64,000 nucleotides of DNA from Hymenopellis radicata. Lineage: Eukaryota; Basidiomycota; Agaricomycetes; Agaricales; Physalacriaceae. Under the pieces are notes generated by a model. That model was not told the origin of the DNA. It was given only the letters and a program-made list of their open reading frames with translations, and ran no database searches. Both the position numbers and the translations under genes were made by a program. The stretch spans positions 124,001 to 188,000 of the forward strand of contig JADNRX010000005.1 in assembly GCA_015501595.1 (NCBI GenBank). The letters are read 5' to 3'. This document shows, piece by piece, positions 12,116 to 24,599 of the stretch (positions are counted from its first letter, which is position 1; every line of letters begins with the position of its first letter).

Positions 12116-13096
12116 TTATGCCATCAACACGCCCATCATACCTGAGAACAGGATCGCAAAGGTACTGCTAACCCAAACGCTCAAAGCTGCCGCCCCATTC
12201 GTGCCGCTACCAGACGAAGAGCTTGAGCTTGATGAAGCTGAAACCGTGGCAGCAGGAGTAGCAGTTGCAACACCATTCACGCCACCCGTCACAGGACCAC
12301 TATCCGTCTCCTGAAGAAATTCGCGTTAGTCAGAAACTATCCAAGCGATTGTTCAGGTAACTTGCCGTTGGCGCACTGCTTCCCAGCGCTTGAGCAGCAC
12401 TTTGGAACTTGTCGAACGTGTTGCCTGAAGCTTGAGCGTTGATAGACCCGACCATGCCCATGCCACAATGGGTAACCTTGATTGTACGTGAGTAATGTGT
12501 TAAAACAGACGAAGGGAATATATACCTGTTTGCAGTGGAACCAGATGGCTAGAACGATGTCAGATTATTGTAAGCATTGCGCAGGAAGTGCATACGTTTG
12601 GTATCGTCCATGATTTGGATGGTGAATTGCTTGGAACTCGTTAACCCAGAATCGAAACCAGCTGGTGTGTTTGCGGTCGAGTTCGCGACAAGGTAGGTGC
12701 AAGGGTCTGCGAACGAGGATTGGGTGACCGAATGGGTGATATCAGAGCTACGTGACAATGAGAAGGCGAACACAGCTAAAGGCACAACGCGTACTTTGGA
12801 AAGAAAAATGTGACGAAAGTACTGTTCGGGCAGTGAAGTTCTGTGGCTGGTATCTGAACGTGCCGTCGACATTCACGTCGACCTTACGCGTAGTCAGCAT
12901 GAAGCTTCATAAGCATGCGACGAGGAATACCAACATTGATATGCCCGTTTGTGTTAGGAGGTGCCGAGGGAACCACCGCGGCAGCGGCTGTTGTCGCAGA
13001 CGTGGCTGCAGCCGTCGTCGCCCCAGTGTCTCCATACCCGTACTGCGCGGCAGCAAAAGAGGACAGCGAAAGGACGAAGAGAGAAAATCCAAACAT
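12116..13096 (-). CDS. Secreted, GPI-type cupredoxin
   Basis: Starts with a signal peptide (MFGFSLFVLSLSSFAAAQ), then an alanine/threonine-rich stretch. The cupredoxin fold follows: NVDGTFRYQPQNFTA, a TFVTFFFP strand, SDITHSVTQSSFADPC with the copper-site His/Cys region, and the later block PIWFHCKQ plus THCGMGMVGSIN, which carries the second His/Cys set. The tail is serine-rich (SASSSSSSSSGSG) and ends in a hydrophobic segment (WVSSTFAILFSGMMGVLMA) like a GPI attachment signal. Introns are short; one donor is gttggt. The frame is broken near 12822, where one extra base restores TFVTFFFP. Similar extracellular fungal cupredoxins are known; a copper or redox role at the cell wall is inferred. 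An ORF on the other strand at 12042-12314 is its shadow. Confidence 0.8.
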
Positions 13097-13678
13097 AGTG
13101 GGAGTTTAGGCGTGCGATTGTATGCCATGGGACAAGAACAGCTGGTTTATATTACCATTGTTCATGGAGTATACGCCACAAAAGAGGTTGTCGTTTCCCA
13201 TGGGTTTCAGATTTAGGAGCCAAGGACTTCAGATTCGGTGACCAAGTCAGTAACTCGGAGGGGTGGATAACATAATCCTAATCCGGCTTCGAGCGGCCGG
13301 TCTACAGTTGGTTTCAGAGGACAACAGGCGACGGTTCTCTTCATATCAGAAGCCCAAAGTGTGAATGGAGAAAAGAAATAGACCACAAGCGCAGCAGCGG
13401 AGCAAAAATGTCGCATCCAAGGTGCCTGATTGGAGATTTATTTCTCACAGCTGTCTTATTTCCCGTCCGACATCCCCACGAATTGTATTGGATGCTGTGC
13501 GGGTATTATGAGCAGGACGGTAGACGCGTGATGGCTGCAAGACAGCGCTGACAGATGTAGGAGTCGAGGTGAAGGTGTTGATGTTCAAGATAGAAAGGGA
13601 GGATAAGTTACAATTAATTTACGTAATTTGAACTGCCATGACGCACACTTGCAGCAGTCCTTCTTGTCGCGTACCATC
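13097..13678. other. Intergenic region, divergent promoters of cupredoxin and prolidase
   Basis: No supported gene. A 67-codon minus-strand ORF at 13213-13416 has a hydrophobic start but no recognisable domain. The start of the next gene at 13679 sets the right edge. Confidence 0.4.
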
Positions 13679-15540
13679 ATGGTTTATCCCGGTATGTTGT
13701 ATTTGCGGTGAGCGGAATACCGCTGATTTCCTTGAAGCAAGTCAACATGCGATCCGCACTGTCCAGCAGCTTGTTCAACTTCTCCCACCCGCGGAACAAG
13801 CAAAAGTTGGTCGATTTAGTGATTCATTGATGGGAGATCTTACCAACATTCACCCAGCCACAAGTCCTGCTTCTAGCCGGCGAAGTCACGCCATTCAGAA
13901 ATGACACTGATCGTGAAATGGTCTTCCGACAGGAATCCAATTTTTACTATCTCTCGGGATGTACTGTGCCCTCAGCCTACCTCCTCATTGCTTACCAGGC
14001 CGGCACATCCTTAGAGAAGACTCCGTCAATACAGCTGTTCATTCCAAAGGCCGAACTGGCTGATATCATGTGGTCTATTCCTCCCCCTTCTCTCGAAGTC
14101 GCCTCCGCAACACACGATGTTTCTAAGACCCATAATGTTGGAGCTCTCGCTGAGGAGATCGCTACGCTTGTGAAAGCGTTCCCAGACGCATTGTTCCACA
14201 CGCTTCCCAGAGCCTCTCCTTTGTTTCCAAATCTCCCAGATGAATACCCACAGGTCGTGCTTTCATCCGAGGGTGGGGCTGTCACCGATGCTTATCTTCT
14301 TGCTGCTCTCCATCAAGCGCGTCTAATTAAAGACGAGCAAGAAATAGCCCTTATCCGCAAAGCGAATCAGATCAGCTCGAGAGCACACGAAACTGTTATG
14401 CGGGTACTTGGCAAAGCGGTCAAGGGTGTGATAGTGCCGGAAACGGGCGCTGATAGACCGTTGTTACCTGGAGAATGGCTTATCGAACAGGAAGCGGAAG
14501 CTGAGGCCATATTTGTCGCATCTTGTCGACGAGAAGGGTAACTTTAGCTCTCACCGCTTGACTACGGCTAACGATAATTACTCAGTGCTGTTCATCAAGC
14601 CTATCTGCCGATTGTGGCTGGTGCCGAAAGAACGTCAACCCTTCACTATTGCTGCAACGATCGCGAATTTGCATGGGGGCCCGTCAAACCCCACGACCAT
14701 CATAACCAAAATCAGTTAACTCAAGTCAACGGGAAGGAATTCGTTCCTCAGGTTCTACTGATCGATGCTGGCTGCGAATGGAACTGCTATGCATCTGATA
14801 TTACACGAACAATGCCTGTAGGAAATGGTGGCAAATTCAGTACAGAAGCCCGTCAAATTTATGAACTCGTTCTGGAGATGCAAAAGGTCTGGGTTGAATT
14901 ATAACTGCGAGCGTAACATCTGATTGCTTCCAGTCAGCTATGAGTATAGTCAAGCCGGGAACTCACTGGGATGCCGTCCATCTTCTCTGCCATCGCGTCC
15001 TCGTCAAAGGTTTTCAACGCTTGGGTATCTTCAAATCTCCGGATTCTCCTCAATCTGGCTCGTGGAACTCTGAAGAAGCGATCCTGGCTTCGGGTGTCAG
15101 CAGCGCCTTTTTCCCGCACGGTCTTGGCCATAGTCTTGGGATTGACGTTCACGATTGCCCGAGGTCGAGCAAGCCGCTCATTAATGATACCATTGGTAAA
15201 AATGCAGACATCGGACATCCTGATTTCTACACGTATCTGCGCTTGCGACTACCCTTAGCAAAGGGCATGGTAGTTGTAAGTTCACTGTTTTCGATTGTTG
15301 CGCACTGCGTTAACCAAATTGCACCAGACCGTGGAACCCGGCATTTACTTTTCTCCCCACCTTTTGGCGCCTGTCAGAGACTCAAAGCATATCAATCACG
15401 ACGTTCTGAAACGTTTCGAGAGCGTCGGCGGTGTGCGCATCGAAGATGTTGTACTGCTCACCGAAGATGGCTTTGAGAACCTTACGACAGTGAAAAGTGA
15501 TACCGATTGGATTGAAGGTGTTTGTTCCGGTGAACTGTAG
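13679..15540 (+). CDS. M24 metallopeptidase, Xaa-Pro dipeptidase/aminopeptidase (prolidase-type)
   Basis: Cytosolic enzyme that cleaves X-Pro bonds using two divalent metals. The start at 13679 encodes [20 protein letters not shown] after the first intron. A second intron joins PAEQAK to [13 protein letters not shown]. The N-terminal domain includes [13 protein letters not shown]. The catalytic pita-bread domain shows all metal-ligand motifs: LIDAGCE (Asp), SDITRTMPV (Asp), [16 protein letters not shown] (His), TVEPGIYF (Glu) and [11 protein letters not shown] (Glu). It ends at CSGEL, 15540. Six introns, GT-AG. No base losses seen. The length, about 470 residues, is normal for fungal prolidase (PEPP-like). 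Whether dipeptides or longer peptides are preferred cannot be told from sequence. Confidence 0.92.
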
Positions 15541-15660
15541 GGCATTTTCTCTTCAATGATAAATCCAGATGTATTGTTCCGTATTGTATACAAATGTGTG
15601 TCGTGTGAGTACAGGCTGGTTGTTCTACGTTCGTAATAAGTTACATTTTTGGACGTGATA

Positions 15661-18358
15661 TCATGAAGTAGTGCTCCGTACAGCGCCACTCTCCGCAGCT
15701 CGGACTGCTGCATGAAGGTCCAGGTGGAAGAACGGCGTGTCAGACGACAACAGAGGTTCATAATCACCTAAGGCCGAAGATATCGACGCCTCTCGTTTTA
15801 AGTCACCGCCGGACTCGATGTCGACAGGTGATTCTGTGGGTACGTGACGCAGTTCGTCCAGTCGCCTGTCCCGAAGACCGTCACGGTAAGGAACAACTGC
15901 GGCGATCTCTTGTGTGAACCGCCCAGACGCGTGTCCCATTCCGAAACCTCCGGCGACAAGTGCTCGTCGTATCCACGGTGAAAGGATTGTCGCAAAGTGG
16001 AACTGTTGGCCATGTAAGGGCAAGTTTTATAGGCCAACATAAAGACTAACCTCGACCGGACGATCAGCCCATCTCTCAATCTCGTTGCGTGCATCGATGA
16101 GAGACTGAATGGCGGTAGTATCAATTTGGGAACTGAAAATACGAGTCAGCGAAGCAGTTTCAAATAGTTTCTGAGCGACTAACATGGAAGAGAAGTCCAG
16201 AACAACAGCATGCATAAGAGGAAGGGCATTATTCAAGGCCTGGAGGTCGGTTGCCCCTCGCTTTGGTCCGGGATCATTCCAAGGACGATCACTGAGCTTG
16301 ACCGAGCTCATGTCCTTCCCTCTGCGCGTATTCTCCTTCACGTAGTCGACCAAAGTGCTGTTCAGGTGCGAACAGTTGGGGTAGAGATAGCTCTCTTCCA
16401 GCCGATAAACGATGACACCCGGAGTGGGAGGTAGAATTTGAATATGTTCATTAGTGACCCCGTCCTTCTTCAAAGGCACGAAAACTTCGCGCGATTCCTT
16501 GTTGTCCTCGACTCGGACCCTGACTTTTCCAAGGAAAGCGCCGCGAGGGTGAGCGATACGAATCAAGAGGAGTGCTAGGGAAGCACAAATGGACACGTAG
16601 ATTCCGTTCTCGATTGAGGAGAAGATTGTCACAAGGACAGCAGCAGCCCAAATAACGAACTCGAGAGGCGAGACCCTCCAGTATGAGTACACCTGTGGGC
16701 GTCAGCCTTATAAGAACTCCGGACAAAATAAAGCTTACTTGGCTAGGAGATGCCACGAGATCTGCAACTGCATGGATAATCACAGCAGACAGACCAGCCT
16801 TAGGGATCCAGAAGAACGCGGGGGTGAGTCCGTAGAGGGCGACTATGACAACGATGGCAGTGATTATGCCAGCCGCTGGCGTCCTGACACCCGACTTCGA
16901 CTTCAGGGCAGATCTCGAGAACGATCCAGTTGCAGGATAGGCACCAAAGCAGGAGCCAACGGTGTTGGTTACGCCAATAGCAATGAGCTCCTGGTTGGGG
17001 TTAATCTTGTATCCGTTAAGTCGGCCGAACGCTACAAAATGGTCAGTAACGCTAACACGAAGGCAAGAGAAACTCGCACATTTTGAAATGGCGATGTGCT
17101 CAAGCAGAAGAATGATCGTCGCGACAGGTAGCTGTCCAGCCAATGCCGAAACGAGTTCTGGGTCGATGTCCGGCTGCTTGACGTGGCGTAGGCCACTAGG
17201 AACTTCCTGCAAAATGCTGATAGGGTACTTTCCTTTCGCGTTGATACGATGCCTCGTATAGAGCCAAGCAGCGATGGTCAAGATTAGGAGGACGAAAGCA
17301 TTACGCAGGACCGATATAAAGAAGAAAACGCGCGCTCTGCTCGGGAAACGTTTGCTCAGAATGTCACAAGCAATGCGGATAGAATATAGAGCGACCAGTC
17401 CTGTCAAACCCCAAGCGGCATCGAGTGTGGTTCTGGGGAGACCTTTCAAGGTATTGATGATGACCATGTAGGTAGCGCCACGAGTACTAGAAGCGGGTCT
17501 TAGGACACTGCTATGAAGAACTCATTGATGACTTACTCGAATCCAGAGATACCCATAAGTCCGGGGACTTGGCCAGCAACAATGCTGATTGCAGATCCCG
17601 TCATGAAGCCACTGACGGCGGGAGCAGGGATAAATTCAACCAGCCATCCAAGACGTAGCAATCCGATGCCAAGGACGATGAAGCCGCAGATGAAAGCCAA
17701 GGTGGTTGCAATCTGCGGTCCGTCCCATTGGCCAGGATGAGCATCGTCGACATGCTTGATGACTTGAGACACCGTCAAGGACATGACAGCGACTGGGCCA
17801 ATGGATACATCCTTGGATGTCGCGAAGAACTGAAAAGATGAGCGTACATCATGGCATTCAAACAAAATACATACACAGTAGATCAAGACGCCAACAAAGG
17901 AAGAGTAGAGGCCGTACTCTGGAGGAAGCGTGGCAATCTACACTTGATGAGAATAATAGCCACAGTCGATAAAAATAACGGCTTACCTGGGCGTACGACA
18001 TACCCTGTGGAACGAGGACCATGCCAACTGTCAAGCCAGCAATAACATCCCCAGTCAACCATCCAAGGTCTGTCGAGGAAGTTGAGAAACTGAAAATGAA
18101 GATTGTCAACCGAGGAAAAAACTGACTGTATCGAGTGATCCATCCGAATATTGGGAACAGACTGACGAGGTACGAGACGATCTAGAAATCGGTGAACACC
18201 ATGAACCTCGTGTATCCGACTGTACGTACATGACGTCCAGGATTGTGCGCATACTCAGACTGCGACACGTAGTCCTTGATGGAAATCACTGGTACCACTT
18301 CGTCCGGATAACCAATAATCTGTTTTCCGAACTGCTTCGCTTTCCCAGTTTTGGACAT
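15661..18358 (-). CDS. SulP-family sulfate permease with STAS domain
   Basis: Plasma-membrane anion transporter of the SUL1/SUL2 type, bringing sulfate in for assimilation. Start MSKTGKAKQFGKQIIGYPDE at 18358; exon 2 opens IVSYLVSLFPIFGWITRYN and the transporter signature follows as LGWLTGDVIAGLTVGMVLVP and QGMSYAQIATLPPEYGLYSS. Ten or more hydrophobic helices follow, including DVSIGPVAVMSLTVSQV, FIPAPAVSGFMTGSAISI and the SKSGVRTPAAGIITAIVVI block. The C-terminal STAS domain shows PGVIVYRLEESYLYPNC, the MHAVVLDFSSM strand and TTAIQSLIDARNEIERW. A tail of about 110 residues ends at 15661. About eight short introns; frame intact. It converges on the prolidase with 120 bp between stops. Direct substrate specificity (sulfate versus molybdate or other anions) is inferred. 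Confidence 0.93.
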
Positions 18359-19428
18359 CTTGACGAGGATGCTAGAGAGGCAGGCTTCTAGATAAGATGA
18401 AGGAAACAAGCTCAGCCGTCTAATGTACAAGCAAATAAAATAAATAAGAGGCGCTATTGCATCGATTGTGAACCATATGAGCAACGTTGGTGCGATTACG
18501 GGTGACGATTGCGCAATATTCATATAAGGCGTGATCTGGCTGGCCGATCACGCAACTTGGTAAAAGCAGCCACAGGCATTTAGCAGGTCCCAACACGCCC
18601 CGCTCGTTGTCAATGCGGCCGTGCCTAGGATTACTCGTCATTTGAAGCGAGCTCCTGTGCCTCAATACATTGAGGAGGCGGTCTCCTGTCGCTAGGACTT
18701 TAGACGGTGTCATCCGGTTGCTTTCGATTTGCCTGTTGCGCTCTAAACTTGGCTAGATTACCACGGACAGAGCCTTGAGCGGAATGTGTACCAGATGTGT
18801 ACCATACCTGCGCCATCTTAGCTAATGGCCAAGGCACTGATGTCTGCGCGGCCCTATTGGGAGTTGACTGCTAAATATGTACCGAGCGCCACATTCAAAC
18901 GCTGCAGGCACCTAGACAAATGTTACCACCGAGAGATTTCCCTGCACCGCTGCTTCAAGCAGTTGAATGAATATGAAAAGTGGTTAGATCTATTGAGCAG
19001 TTTCATACTGTAAGTATTAACATCCCAACTACTACTCGACGAGTAAACTATAACGTAGTATAGCCCCATCGTCGTATATACGATGCCCTTACAAATAACG
19101 GTAAAATCAGTAACCACTACAGTACTGCTAGCGTACCCAATTCTAAATCCGGCTGATTAGCTACAGCCTGTCCTTTGTTGTACAGATAAGAAGTCAGGAA
19201 AATAAAAAAGTAACGAGTCGTTCAATCTCCCATTGCCACGCCCTTTTTAAAACTTGAAACGGAGATGTACATTTGCAGATATGGGTATCGAGAAGATGAA
19301 AGCTAAATGAGACCAATGATGTTCGACCACACAGCGGAGAAAGCTTGATTAACGAGCGTCAAGTATAGCACGATGTGGTTGAAAGGAGAGGCGTTACGAG
19401 GTGGGGTCGTCGTCGTGTCTTGGGCATT
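18359..19428. other. Intergenic region, about 1.07 kb
   Basis: Upstream of the sulfate permease and downstream of the Pumilio gene. Short ORFs (for example 18825-19013 plus and 18420-18713 minus) show no domain or coding bias that I can support. It probably holds the sulfate-permease promoter and the Pumilio 3' UTR. No repeat recognised. Confidence 0.4.
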
Positions 19429-22400
19429 TCAAGCATGGAAGGTGCCCATGTTTTGAGGGTTCTGCGGATAACTTTGATACATGTATGTTTGGTAGAGGTG
19501 CGGAGGGACGGATTGGGAGGAGGGAATTGCGTAGGTCGGTTGGCCCATGCCCATAATCGGGCTGTGGCCACCAACATTGGCAGGTTGTCCATTGTATCCG
19601 GATGCCATGGAGGGAATGCTGCCACTGCGTTGTATCATCCTGGGACTGTTCGACATTTCCGGCGATCGCATAGCAAACGGATTGAAGGGATCAGTCGTCG
19701 GGGAGAAAGCGCCCTGAGGGTTCGACTGTCTCCTAGGTTGCGGAGGTGCGTTGTAGCCGGATTCAGCATGAAGTTGAGGGGGTCCAGCCTGAGGATTTTG
19801 TCCACCCATCTGCAATGCGGCCATCATCGAAGCTAACCCTTGGTCATTGGTAGCGTATCCTGCCTGCATGCCCGGCATTCCGAACGTGTTTTGAGTAGCA
19901 CTTTTAGGTTTGCCAGGCTGCTGCCCAGCAGAGTTGTACGTTGGTTGGAAATTAGGGATCGGCAACCCAACCTCTTCGATCAAGCGACGGTATGCTTGCG
20001 TGGCAATCACCTTCAGTTCAATGAGAACCCTCTTTGTCGCTTCCATATACTCGTATTTCTCCGCAGGATCGATGAATGTGCTTGTGAGGATCTTGTGGAC
20101 GACCGCGACGCCATTGACCTGGTCCCCAAGGACATCGGTGAGCACGTGATCTCCGGGAGATGAGAAAAGCGCCTCGACGATCTGCCTCGAAGCCTCGGGC
20201 TCAATCTTCTGGTTCACGATGCGTAAGACCGTCAGAGATGCGAGCTTGTGAGTACAGAGGTGCGAGAGATGAGGAGTGAAACGCGGCGCCAGGAGATTGT
20301 AACGCGATGGGAAGCCTGAGGTATCCAAAAGCCAAGTCAACAATAACGCGCCGTTGGGATTGGTCGCAAGTGGAATGGAATTCAGGATGACTGCAGTCGC
20401 AATACGGCGTTGCTGGCTCAACGTGATGTGTGGGCTCTCGAGGCAAGCACGCATACTGCGTGCGCCGAATCGGCCTTGTGCAACCTCCCACATCCGGTCG
20501 ACGATGGCATCGAAGATGAAATCGTTGGCAGGTGCCCCGAATCGAAGACAGCACCTGAATCGGGTTTAGTTGCAAAGACTGACTCGACGGAGAAACTAAC
20601 TTACTGAACAACGTAGTTCCCAAATTGATCGAGGAGAAGCGGTGGCGCATAAGGCCGAAGGTTCTGCGCGATCAATCCAATTTCCTCGGGGGTCTGAACA
20701 CATTCGATGATTTTTTGCGCCGCCCAAGTACCGTTCTTGTGAATTCCAATCATAGCCAAGTTGGGGGTAATACGCTCGAGCATGGCGAAGCGAGGCGCCG
20801 GCGAGCACCTTTCGAATAACTTCTGAACAACCTAGAGCAAATGTCAGAGAGTGATATTCGCCATACGCAAGAACTGACTGTGTTCCCGAGCCAATCAGAC
20901 GCTAGATCCACAATTTCTCCCTCAAGGAAGTCAGCTGCAACTCCGTCGATTTCGTCCACGGACATAGTTCCCGAGTCGAGGCGTTTCCGTAATTCACGTA
21001 GTTTCGACGCGTCCCATCTCCTGTTGTTGGTCCTTTCTGATACGAGCGGAATCGTGGTGTAATACATGGTGGGAGGGCGGAAATCTGTCACGACGTCAAT
21101 ATTTTTTTGCGACAATGAGGATGAAGTAATTGACCTGAGAGCGCCTGGATGTCAGCTTCGGCATCCTTGTTGCCTCCACTTAATTCCATCAGAATCATTT
21201 GTTGCTCTGTCAAGTTCGACGTCCATCCTACTGGCTTGATTGGGCCGTCCGTAAAAGCAGCAGTGTGCGATCCCGAGCTGATCATGCTGAGCAACAAATT
21301 CGAACGATAATTTTCGACCGCGCCACTGAGAACTTGTTGATCCGAGGGAATAGTGGTAGCTCCTTTGACGCGCTGGAGGGCCTGGATAGTCGCATTTACG
21401 CTCAATTCGCCTATACCTTGCACGACCACGGTGGCACTCTCGTCATTCGCATCCTGCCCGTTCTTCACCGGAACCTTCGCAAATCCGATGCGAATAGCAC
21501 CGACGTCGCTACCCAAGACATCTCGTCCATTGAGAGCTTTCCTCGCTCGTACAGCGTCGTCAAGGCGTTCAAAGTTGACTGATATGCAAGTTAGAAACGC
21601 ATTACTCGAGGGAAAAATAGAACATACTGAAGCCGCAATTCTTGTGGGTCAATACTCTAGCAGATTCAATCGGACCGTAAGGGCTGAACACACTGAGAAT
21701 CGTAGCAGGGGTAGTCGTCGAAGGAATGGAGCCTATCCATAGAGCTCTGGTCGGGGTCGATTGCAGCTGTGCGTCCATGCCGCCCAGAGAGTTACTCGCG
21801 TTAGTCTGTCCCGGTGTATTGCCGGGCGAGTTCGGTCCTGGGCTGGCGGGTGTGCCCTTAGCAGGTGCAACAGGCGCACTTTCTGCTTTCCCGAAACCGA
21901 TGCGCACGGTCTGGCCATTTTGCATACCAATATTCCCACCAAGCCGGTTGAGAACATCGTCTTTGGCGCGAATAGCATCACCTTGATCTACGAAATTAAC
22001 GAACCCGCATTCCTATCGGGGACGAATGAGCCACATAAGTATTTTGGGCGTCTGGCGTTTGAATGCACACACCTTCTCGGGTAAAAGCCTGAGACTCTCA
22101 ATGGCTCCATATGGAGCGAAGACGTGTATCAACTGTTCACTAGTCACCGCGCTATCAAGGTTCCCGATCCAGAGCGAACGGGTTGGAGTTTGAACCTGTG
22201 ATGAAGGAACTTCGGATTTTGGAGAAACAGAGCGATTCGGCGCGCCGGGAGGAAGCAAATACGCAGAGGCACGACTCGGAGGGGCTTCGCCATTAGGGAA
22301 ATGAACTGATGGCAGCATCCGAGAGTTTACGTTTTTATCTGTCTTGAGGATGCTACCCGGACTTCCCACGTTACTTGAAACAATAGACAGGCCTGAACTC

Positions 22401-23560
22401 TGGTGCGTGAGCTCATTGATGTAGGAATGAGCATCAACAGCGGCAGCGCGACGCTGTAAAGAGTGGAGAGGATCATCCAAAGTGCCAACTGAGATAGCAC
22501 GAGGCCGAGCAGAGAGATGATCTCCCGTTTTGAAACCTTTGGCAATGTAAGAGGACCCGTAGTTGCCGCCATCAGGAGTGTTGGCATACGACGACAACGG
22601 AGGACGATCAAACGCTTGCTCGTCATAGCTGTCCAGATACTCATCCTCCTCAGTCGCGGAGGGGGTAGAGAGGAGGGAAGCAGGCAAAGCGGGTCTAGAA
22701 CGATACGGGTTGGATACGGTGCTAGCGCGTGCACGCGACGGATGTCCACTGAGGTTATTGGCGATGGCAGCTTGAGCTTGGTTGCGCAACTCGGAGATGG
22801 TCGCGGCTGGTGGAGGGCGATGGCTGTCATCTAACCCTAGGTAATCGAGAGTGTGGACGTCAAAGTCATCTGCGCCTGATTCCGAACGAAGTTCATCAAG
22901 GACAGAAAAACTGCCGTTGTTGTTGGAGGGTGAGAGCCACGATGAGGAGAAGATGGAGGATCCGAACGCGTTTGAGAGGCCTCCCGAGGGAAGAGTGAGC
23001 GACTCTGAGCGCAGTCTACTGTTTGAGGGGATGGAAGACGTGACAGACGCGGAATGTCTTAAGTTGGGACGGGGTGGGGCAAAATTGTTGGCTGTGGCCG
23101 GAGCCGCGGGGATCTGGCGCTGCTGCTGCTGCTCAATGAGTGACTCTGAGGAACCAGGGAGACTGCTGAGAGTGCTGGAGGCTGCAGCAAAGCGTTGGGC
23201 AGCGAGTTGGACATTGGAAGGTAGGGTTCCAGCCCTTGCCCTCCTGAAACCTTGAGGATAAGTCGTCGGGGGAGGCAGCGTGTTTGCATCCACCGGGGTC
23301 GTAACAGAGGGTGAGGCCTCATTAGGAGGGGAACCACCTGAAGCAAGGGCGCGTAAGGCAGGCGGTCTGTAGCGACCACCACTCATTCTTTCCTCCGCCT
23401 CTCTGGCTCTGCGAAAAAAAAAAAAGTCAGTCTTACGAATACCGATACTGGTGAACACGCACCGCTTGGCAAAGGCTGCAGAGGGCGCTGGGGGCGGCGT
23501 CTTGCCCGAGGGCGGAATCCTCGAATAGGAGCCGTTGCTGTCGGAGGCTGATAATGACAT
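19429..23560 (-). CDS. RRM and Pumilio-repeat RNA-binding protein (JSN1/PUF2-like)
   Basis: Post-transcriptional regulator binding mRNA 3' UTRs. The start is at MSLSASDSNGSYSRIPP (23560). A 400-residue low-complexity N-terminus, rich in Ser and Pro, precedes two RRM domains: TPTRSLWIGNLDSAVTSEQL with CGFVNFVDQGDAIRA, and STPTRALWIGSIPSTTTPAT with NCGFINFERLDDAVRA. A linker leads to the Pumilio-type repeats: FLEGEIVDLASDWLGNTVVQ, FERCSPAPRFAMLERI, IGIHKNGTWAAQKIIECV, PPLLLDQFGNYVVQ, GRFGARSMRACLES, THKLASLTVLRIVNQ and DVLGDQVNGVAVVHKIL. The C-terminus is Gln/Asn/Gly/Pro-rich. This order (RRMs before PUF) matches yeast Jsn1/Puf2-type proteins. One intron has a run of 12 T before its acceptor. 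All exons stay in frame. Confidence 0.92.
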
Positions 23561-24599
23561 TATACCGTTTTGAAGAAGAAGAATTAGCAATTATGAATGT
23601 GCTGGGCGAATACTTGGCAGCCTCGCAAAGAGGGCCAATTAAGTGGAGAGCGGGTCGTCCGAGGCTGGTGGGTCGTAAAATCGGCAGCCAACTCGAACAC
23701 CGTGCGCAAGCCGACTTGGATGGTCAAAGAAAGACAGCAAGAAAGGCCCACACCTATTACAATAGATGTCTCCGGAAAATAGTACTAAGTAATAGTAGTG
23801 AATGGTGGATGGGAGCAAAGAATCCGCGACAACGTCTTTGCTCACGTTTGTTCGAACTCCGCCGCTTCCCAATCTTGCCTATTGCCGCTGGACCTGATCT
23901 GGTCTCACAATTCTCCGCGTCCCCTTTTTCTTTCTCAAAGGCTGCCTACAATGATGCTCTACTGGTCTTTTCTCTTACGACCATGCCATCCGGTACCTCA
24001 GAAGGTCCAAGCTCTGTTGAAACAAAGTCCTACTTTATCGTACCCACGCGGTGTATACTGTACGTACACATCCACCAGAATCACTTGTTGCGTGATTGCA
24101 TTTCCACAGCATATGGCACTCGCAATTCACCCAAGTTTGCCATCGAAAACCCCGCGATCCTCCCTTCAGATTGAATGCTACATAAAGACAGGAACGAATA
24201 CATATGAGCCTCTCCGTAGTTCTAAGAGATTGTAACAAAAAAACATCATAAAGGGATCATAGGTGCATGGGTGGCGATCTAATAGCCTGTCGTAATGTAT
24301 CATACGCGAAAGAGAACTGTAGAGTACTAGTCGGGAAATAAAAAGCTATATCCGTACTTGAAAGATGGTCGGTGACAGGCTTTCGCTATGAAGCGATGGG
24401 TCGAAGGGTCGAAGACTCGGGTGGGTGAAATGTGCCGATGCCTGACGACGAGCAAAAAGGAGGAGGAAATGACAAGAGACGAAAGTAGTGATACAGATTC
24501 TAAGTTCGGAAGGCCTTTGAAATTGGACGACGAGAAGAGGAATAGGATAAAGAATACGACAAACAAGTTGATTATAGTGTAATAAAGGATGAAAAATCA
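23561..24599. other. Intergenic region with weak ORFs, about 1.04 kb
   Basis: Divergent from nothing obvious: it is the 5' flank of the Pumilio gene and the 3' flank of the GDS1-like gene. A plus-strand ORF of 206 codons at 23554-24174 overlaps the Pumilio start and contains no domain I recognise; a spliced small gene around 23880-24172 is possible but unsupported. Confidence 0.3.

Noticed and set aside
12042..12314. 90-codon plus-strand ORF
   Set aside because: It lies entirely antisense to the Ser-rich, GPI-type tail of the cupredoxin gene.
23413..23425. Run of A as a possible poly-A insertion
   Set aside because: On the coding strand it is the polypyrimidine tract before an intron acceptor of the Pumilio gene.
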